Positions 59,027-64,000 of a stretch of DNA of 64,000 bases are shown piece after piece (position 1 is the first letter of the stretch; each line of letters opens with the position of its first letter). Source of the stretch: Saprospiraceae bacterium. Its GTDB lineage: Bacteria > Bacteroidota > Bacteroidia > Chitinophagales > Saprospiraceae. The notes below the pieces were generated by a model. That model saw only the letters and a list, made by a program, of their open reading frames with translations, was not told where the DNA came from and ran no database searches. The DNA is taken from assembly GCA_016715405.1 (NCBI GenBank), contig JADKAE010000009.1, positions 186,001 through 250,000 on the forward strand, given 5' to 3'. The position numbers were made by a program, and so were the translations under genes.

Positions 59027-59872
59027 ATGCTAAACCCACAATTAACATTGAATATGGGCGGAAAGTTGCTTATTCTGCACCGCCCCATCGTAATGGGTAT
59101 CCTCAATACCACGCCCGATTCTTTTTATGCGGGAAGTCGTGTGCTCAGCGAAAAGGAAATGCTGGAGTCTGCTGCGGTGATGCTGGAAGAAGGCGCAGCT
59201 ATTCTTGATGTAGGCGGGGTATCAACCAGGCCGGGGGCAGAAGCGGTGAGCGAAGAAGAAGAACGCCGGCGCGTGTTGCCCATTATTGCCGGACTTAAAC
59301 GACACTTTCCGGAGGCGCTTATTTCTGTGGATACTTTCCGGGCTTCAATTGCAGCGGCAGCCGTAGCAGAAGGCGCCGTGATGGTCAACGATATTTCGGC
59401 AGGCCGCCTCGACGAGGCGATGTACCGCACCGTAGCTGAGCTTGGAGTGCCTTACGTGCTTATGCATATGCAGGGTACGCCGCAGACCATGCAGCACAAT
59501 CCCGTATACGGCGATGTCGTATTGGAAGTACTCGACTATCTCATTGCCGAAGTGGGCAAATTGAGGGAGCTGGGCGTAAAAGATATTGTGATCGATCCCG
59601 GGTTTGGTTTCGGAAAAACCACAACACATAATCTTCAGTTGCTTCGCAGCCTACACGTACTCGGCATCCTTGAATTACCGGTTCTCGCCGGCATTTCCCG
59701 CAAGGCTACAATATATAAAACATTGGGGGTGACGGCGCAAGAAGCCCTCAACGGCACCACGGCCTTGCACATGGTAGCCCTGCAGCAGGGGGCCAAAATA
59801 CTGCGCGTACACGATGTAAAACCCGCACAGGAAGTGATCCGCTTGTGGGAAGCTTTGTACAACGCGGAATAA
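59027..59872 (+). CDS. folP: Dihydropteroate synthase
   Basis: About 281 residues from ATG 59027 (an in-frame ATG at 58994 gives 11 extra residues before the usual domain start). FolP joins pterin pyrophosphate and p-aminobenzoate in folate synthesis and is the target of sulfonamides. Signatures: VMGILNTTPDSFYAGS, ILDVGGVSTRPGA, ISVDTFRASIA, VNDISAGR, MHMQGTPQTMQ, DPGFGFGKTTTHN, LAGISRKATI, RVHDV. Length normal, frame intact. Divergent from the DUF4230 operon and closely followed by the next gene, so an operon with it is likely. Confidence 0.96.
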   Translation: MLNPQLTLNMGGKLLILHRPIVMGILNTTPDSFYAGSRVLSEKEMLESAAVMLEEGAAILDVGGVSTRPGAEAVSEEEERRRVLPIIAGLKRHFPEALISVDTFRASIAAAAVAEGAVMVNDISAGRLDEAMYRTVAELGVPYVLMHMQGTPQTMQHNPVYGDVVLEVLDYLIAEVGKLRELGVKDIVIDPGFGFGKTTTHNLQLLRSLHVLGILELPVLAGISRKATIYKTLGVTAQEALNGTTALHMVALQQGAKILRVHDVKPAQEVIRLWEALYNAE

Positions 59873-59889
59873 AGTTGTATTTTCGACTT

Positions 59890-60828
59890 GTGGAAATTCT
59901 ATCGGAACAAGAAATAAAAAAGCGCGCGGTTAATTTTTTGCGGGCTTATTACCGTTACCGGCCCTTTTCGGGTAAGGTGCGTTCCAGTACTGATATGCAG
60001 GGCGAGGGAGGCATCAAAGCCGACGGCTACCTGGCATTTGAACAAAAAGACGGCTCTACTTTCCTGGCCACCGTGGAAGCTACCTCTTACGGGTCGGTAA
60101 AAGAAGTGCGCTATACCCGCCAGCGGCAGCAGTTGCGCTGGGATGCGGCGGCAGTGTCGGCCATGGGCGCCTCCGGCTTACTTTTTGGCGTACACGTGCT
60201 GGGCTTTTATTTTTCGGTACACTACAATATCCTCGCCGGCATCCTGGCCACGCTGGGTGTTTGGGCAGTGGGCATGATGCTTTACCAAATGTTTTTTCGC
60301 AAATACCGGCGCTATCGGGCTATTTATGCTATTGAGCAATTTAAACAATACCACGCCGACGAACAGTGGATCGCCATAGGCGAAGACGTTTTTCCCAGCC
60401 TTGAAGACGAATACTACAAGGAACTGCGCAGTCAATGCGTGTTTAACGGCTTTGGTATGCTCATGATCAGCCGCCTGGGGCAATCGCGCGTGTTGGTAAC
60501 GCCTTCCCCACAGGAATTATTCCAGCATTCGCGCCGCCGTATCGCCTTTTTACCCCTCGATGTGCTGTCGAAACGCCTCAAGCAAGCAGGAGAAGTGGGG
60601 TGGATCAAGCAATTTTCGGGCAGAATAGCCCAGGGCATCACCTGGCGCGGTATGAAAATAAAACCGCTGCAGTTGAGACACTACAACAGACCTTATTTCA
60701 GGCAGTTTTTATTGATTGCGCTTTCTGTGTGTATTGCAGGGGTTGTGTTATGGTTCGACTGGCAGCATAGGCCTGTACACTTTGTTAATGAGTATTTATA
60801 TGAAAAAGAAATGGTCGCCCAATCCTGA
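59890..60828 (+). CDS. Membrane protein of unknown function
   Basis: About 313 residues if started at the GTG at 59890 (MEILSEQEIKKRAVNFLRAYYRYRP); a TTG at 59875 is the alternative, and any start within folP is less likely. A soluble N-terminal domain (IKADGYLAFEQKDGSTFLATVEA) is followed by two membrane helices (about residues 90-145). A soluble loop and a third helix (QFLLIALSVCIAGVVLWF) near the end come next. I do not recognise the family. It may continue into the next entry: the frame changes at the stop, and a hydrophilic domain follows that would fit a periplasmic C-terminus. Confidence 0.65.
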   Translation: MEILSEQEIKKRAVNFLRAYYRYRPFSGKVRSSTDMQGEGGIKADGYLAFEQKDGSTFLATVEATSYGSVKEVRYTRQRQQLRWDAAAVSAMGASGLLFGVHVLGFYFSVHYNILAGILATLGVWAVGMMLYQMFFRKYRRYRAIYAIEQFKQYHADEQWIAIGEDVFPSLEDEYYKELRSQCVFNGFGMLMISRLGQSRVLVTPSPQELFQHSRRRIAFLPLDVLSKRLKQAGEVGWIKQFSGRIAQGITWRGMKIKPLQLRHYNRPYFRQFLLIALSVCIAGVVLWFDWQHRPVHFVNEYLYEKEMVAQS

Positions 60829-60830
60829 CC

Positions 60831-61322
60831 ATGAAAAGTGAAGCCAGGGAATATATTCTCGACGTGCCGCCTATTCCATTTGATTCTATCCTGCCGCCCC
60901 TAGGGAGTCGTTTGTAGAAGAACAAGCGGCTATTAGCGATTCATATGTCAAACCAATAGGAGATGTGGCCATTTTTACCACCGACAACAAAGGGTACAGG
61001 ATGGGTGATGTACTTCGATTGCGAACGTTTTGGCAATTATTCCGGAGCCCGATTTATGATTCTCGACAAAAGCGTGACCGATCTGGAGGCGGCAAAACGG
61101 CGAATTACGGCGCTCCGCAAAGCAGGAGTACCGGCAAGTGCCATGTCGACAACATGCGTACCGTTTGATGCAGGAGAAGGCTTTTTGGTCTATCTCGATC
61201 TGTTGCAAAGCGATAGCCTCTATGCCGCCGGGCGTTTAAAAATATACCAGCAGCGACTTCGCAAAGCGGACCTGCCGGCCTCACTCCGCATCGTCCAATT
61301 TTCAACAGGTTTTAGTGATTAA
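60831..61322 (+). CDS. Fragmentary protein, possibly the C-terminal domain of the preceding membrane protein
   Basis: About 160 residues in three frames: MKSEAREYILDVPPIPFDSILPP, then RESFVEEQAAISDSYVKPIGDVAIF, then MYFDCERFGNYSGARFMILDKSV followed by helical DLEAAKRRITALRKAGVP. The last part continues FDAGEGFLVYLDLLQSDSLYAAGRLKIYQQRLRKADL and vaguely resembles a SPOR-type repeat (strand-helix-strand). Breaks lie near 60900 (CCCC) and 61000 (GGG). No function assigned. Because it starts three bases after the preceding stop, it is either a coupled gene or part of the same protein. Confidence 0.55.
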
Positions 61323-61337
61323 TTATACCGTTTTGTT

Positions 61338-62329
61338 ATGCCTTTTATTGATCAATCTAATTATGAGCCGCCGTTAATTTTTCGGAATGCACATCTCAAT
61401 ACCCTGTATGCGGCCCTGGGGAGAAAAGTAAAAGGTGTTGTTTTTCGCAGAGAGCGGCTGACTACTCCCGACGGCGATTTTATCGACCTCGATTGGTCGG
61501 AAGTGGGGAGCAGCCGGCTACTTATCGTGCTGCACGGCCTGGAGGGGAATTCCGGCCGGCCATACGTATTGGGCATGACCCGCGTGTTTAACGCCCAGGG
61601 ATGGGATGTGGCTGCACTCAATTTTAGGGGTTGCAGCGGCGAACCCAACCGGTTGCCCCGTTCCTATCACATTGGCGATACCGCGGACCTAAGGCAGGTC
61701 GTCCACCATGTATTAACCCGGGGAGCTCATCGACAGGTGGCATTGTCGGGTTTTAGCCTCGGTGGGAATGTTATACTCAAATACCTGGGGAAGACCCCGG
61801 TGCCGTTCCCGGAGAAATATGTGCAGCAGCCGTATTTTCAGTGCCTTGCGATATCGCTACGGCCAACGTAGAGATCGACAAATGGAAAAACCGCCTCTAT
61901 CGCTGGCGATTTATGCATTCGCTTAATGCCAAGATGCGCCTGAAAGCCGAGCTATGGCCCGATCTGGTGAAAATGCCGCCGGCTAAGCCCGGCCATTTTC
62001 GCGATTTTGACAATTTTTTCACGGCGCCGCTCCATGGATTTGCCGATGCCCACGACTATTGGACGCGTTGCGGCAGCATTCGCTTTATACCTCACATCAG
62101 GGTGCCCGCATTAATGGTCAATGCACAGGATGACACTTTTCTAAGTCCTGCCTGTTATCCAGTGGGAATAGCCGAAAAACACCCCCTTTTCTATTTGGAG
62201 ACACCCACACACGGCGGACACGTAGGCTTTGTCACGTCAAGCCAGGATGGCGTTTATTGGTCGGAGCGCCGCGCCTGGAAATTTATCAGCGCCCAGGCGA
62301 GCGATAGAGGGATTGAACACCGGCAATAA
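61338..62329 (+). CDS. YheT-like alpha/beta hydrolase (frameshifted)
   Basis: About 330 residues, cytosolic. YheT/ABHD1-3-type hydrolase: LIVLHGLEGNSGRPYV (oxyanion region), NFRGCSGEPNRLPRSYH, nucleophile SGFSLGGNV, Asp in NAQDDTFLSP and His in THGGHVGF. Likely an esterase of unknown substrate. The pieces are 61338-~61845 and ~61841-62329. The join should read QQPYFQ...AVFSVPCDIATANVEIDKWKNRLY, and the break is near 61840. Length and motifs are otherwise normal. Confidence 0.89.
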
Positions 62330-62357
62330 AAAGGTGTTTGGAATAGTTTAACATTTC

Positions 62358-62385
62358 TTTGTGCGAACTAATACAGCTATTTTTG
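62358..62385 (+). promoter_or_regulatory. Possible promoter for the TamB-like gene
   Basis: TATTTTTG (62378-62385) fits the TAnnTTTG box and lies 41 bases before the ATG at 62427. A TTTG at 62358-62361 is only 16 bases upstream of it, shorter than usual. Confidence 0.45.
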
Positions 62386-62426
62386 CGTATGAGCGGTCTT
62401 TATAGAAGCGCTCAAAGCAACGGGGA

Positions 62427-64000
62427 ATGAACGAAAAATTGTCAAGGCTGCTCTCTTTTATCAAAACCGCGGTACTTTTTGTACTTAAGTGGACGGTCAA
62501 GGGATTTGCCTGGCTATTGTGGTTGTTTTTGGTGTTTAATGTCGTCTTGCAGTTTCCACCGCTTCAACGCTGGGCTTCACGTTATATAGTGGAAGCGGCA
62601 TCCGAAAAGCGGGCACAGAAGTAAAAATTGAAAGCTTTTACCTCGGTTTTTTCAACCGGCTGGTGATTACTGGATTATACGTAAAAGACTACGAGGCCGA
62701 CACCCTGCTTTATGCCCATAAGCTGGAGGCTATCGTAGCTCCCAACCCATTTATTTTGCTTCGAGGCGGGCTCAATATCCAGGAGATTACCCTCAGAGAA
62801 GCCCAGTTTAACCTGCGCCAACTCGAAAAGCATGACAAACTCAACGCCACCCTGTTTTTCGAGCGATTATTACCCTCGTCGGGAGATACCAGCGCTTCGA
62901 CACCTTTCACCCTGTATCTCAGAAAGTTGCATCTATACGATGTGCATTTCAAAAAAGAAGACAAAATAGCCGGCAACCGGCTTTTGATTGATCTGGCAGA
63001 AGGCCATATTCGCTTGGGTGAAATAGCACTCCCTCACAGAATTGATATACAAGATGTATCGCTCAGGGGCCCCAGGGTGCGCATAGAAGACCACCCATCA
63101 CTTCCGGCTTATTTACAGGTAGCCGAAAAAACGGAAAAAATATTGCCTTCAGACAATAGAGATACGTCTATGATGGCTATCACGGTGGCGCATTTTTTGT
63201 TGGAGGATGGCCGGTTTTCGCTGCACAACTTCCGGAAAGCGCCGGTGAAAATCACACCGGACAATGAACTTGATTACCACCATATGGAGGTATATAATAT
63301 CCATATCGGGGTAAATAATTTTAGTTTAACAAACGACTTGTTCAAAGGCCAGGTAGACCGCATCGCCTTTAATGACAGCAGCGGATTTGAATTGGAGCGC
63401 CTCGCTGCCGAAGAGGCGATGGTGTCGCCCAAAGGGGTTATCCTCAATTGCTTCGAATTAGTAACACCTATACTTACCTGGGCGATACCCTGGCATTGCG
63501 ATACAAGACATACCGCGACTTCGAATCATTTGTCGACGAAGTGCGAATCGACGGACGACTGCACCATAGCTTCGTCGCCCTGCGCGATATCATGGTATTT
63601 GCACCCGCACTTAAGCAAAATGCCTTTTTTAGCAATAACCGCAATACGACGCTGCGTTGCCAGGGCGACGTAAGGGGTGAAGTCAACAACCTGAGGGCAA
63701 GAGATCTGTTTATCGAACTTGATGACGGCAGCGCACTGAAAGGGAATTTCAGTTCCAGAAACCTGGCCGTGAAAAATGAAGAATTTGTCAGCCTGCGCCT
63801 CGAACAATTTAATACGCGCATGCAAACGCTTCGCGAGTTAATACCACGGTTTAATCCACCCAGTAATTTTGACCGACTTGGCGCGCTCAATTTTAAGGGC
63901 AGCTTCGACGGGTTCTTTGCCGACTTTGTGGCCTACGGCGATTTGAGTACCGACATCGGACGGGCCGTCATGGACATGCGTATGAACCTCAAACCGGGTA
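62427..64000 (+). CDS. TamB-like translocation/assembly protein (3' partial, frameshifted)
   Basis: The N-terminal ~525 residues of a large protein that continues past the window. A single N-terminal membrane helix (about 25-45, AWLLWLFLVFNVVLQF) is followed by EVKIESFYLGFFNRLVITGLYVKDYEADTLLYAH. This matches the start of Bacteroidota TamB/DUF748-type proteins, long beta-helical inner membrane-anchored proteins that help move lipids or barrel proteins to the outer membrane. Pieces: 62427-~62615, ~62612-63460 and ~63455-64000. Breaks lie near 62615 and 63455. The function is inferred from the family pattern. Confidence 0.83.

Noticed and set aside
1..64000. tRNA, rRNA, prophage or insertion sequence genes
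   Set aside because: None could be recognised by eye: no tRNA-like cloverleaf ends, no transposase DDE or integrase motifs.

Overview
The window reads as chromosomal DNA of a Bacteroidota bacterium, most likely from the Saprospiria/Chitinophagia side of the phylum. The evidence is type IX secretion (T9SS) C-terminal sorting domains, a CHU_C gliding-type C-terminus, Bacteroidota-only families (DUF4340, DUF6089-like, DUF3857 transglutaminase-like pairs) and promoters of the TTTG-N18-20-TAnnTTTG type rather than -35/-10 boxes. No rRNA, tRNA, CRISPR array, phage or transposase could be supported.

Layout: 0-5 kb has the end of a LamG/PKD surface protein, a DUF4340 membrane protein, rdgB, a HolD-like protein and ilvE. 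5-10.6 kb has an M16 zinc protease and a large IgGFc-binding/CHU_C adhesin. 10.7-16.8 kb (minus) has prolyl oligopeptidase and two coupled DUF3857/transglutaminase-fold proteins, one with lost catalytic residues. 16.9-21.5 kb is a surface O-acetylation operon (SGNH, SGNH with inserted LysM, MBOAT). 22-26 kb has a type B carboxylesterase with an internal stop and an AT-rich orphan secreted protein. 26-34 kb (minus) has a WD40-caspase fusion of about 1,560 residues and a GH5-CBM6-CBM6-T9SS glycosidase. 34-36 kb is AT-rich, with a subclass B1 metallo-beta-lactamase and a fatty acid desaturase. 36-45 kb has polyphosphate kinase, an outer membrane barrel, an ABC exporter, a small lipoprotein, and a GH13 amylase next to a sugar MFS transporter. 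45-51.5 kb (minus) has a PLD-family protein, a vanadium-haloperoxidase-like lipoprotein with an outer membrane barrel, and two unknown envelope proteins. 51.6-64 kb has SbcC without SbcD, a PspA-like membrane module facing a response regulator and a DUF4230 protein, folP, an unknown membrane protein, a YheT-like hydrolase and the start of a TamB-like protein.

Two things run through the whole window. First, at least 17 genes are split by single-base frame breaks, and most that can be pinned down sit in homopolymer runs, so I treat the pieces as single genes disturbed by sequencing error unless stated. Second, many intergenic gaps hold short (7-13 bp) tandem units arranged as inverted arrays around a small loop. 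The unit differs from place to place but the architecture is the same, and in several places the array supplies or directly abuts the stop codon of the neighbouring gene. This repeat class is the most unusual feature of the window.
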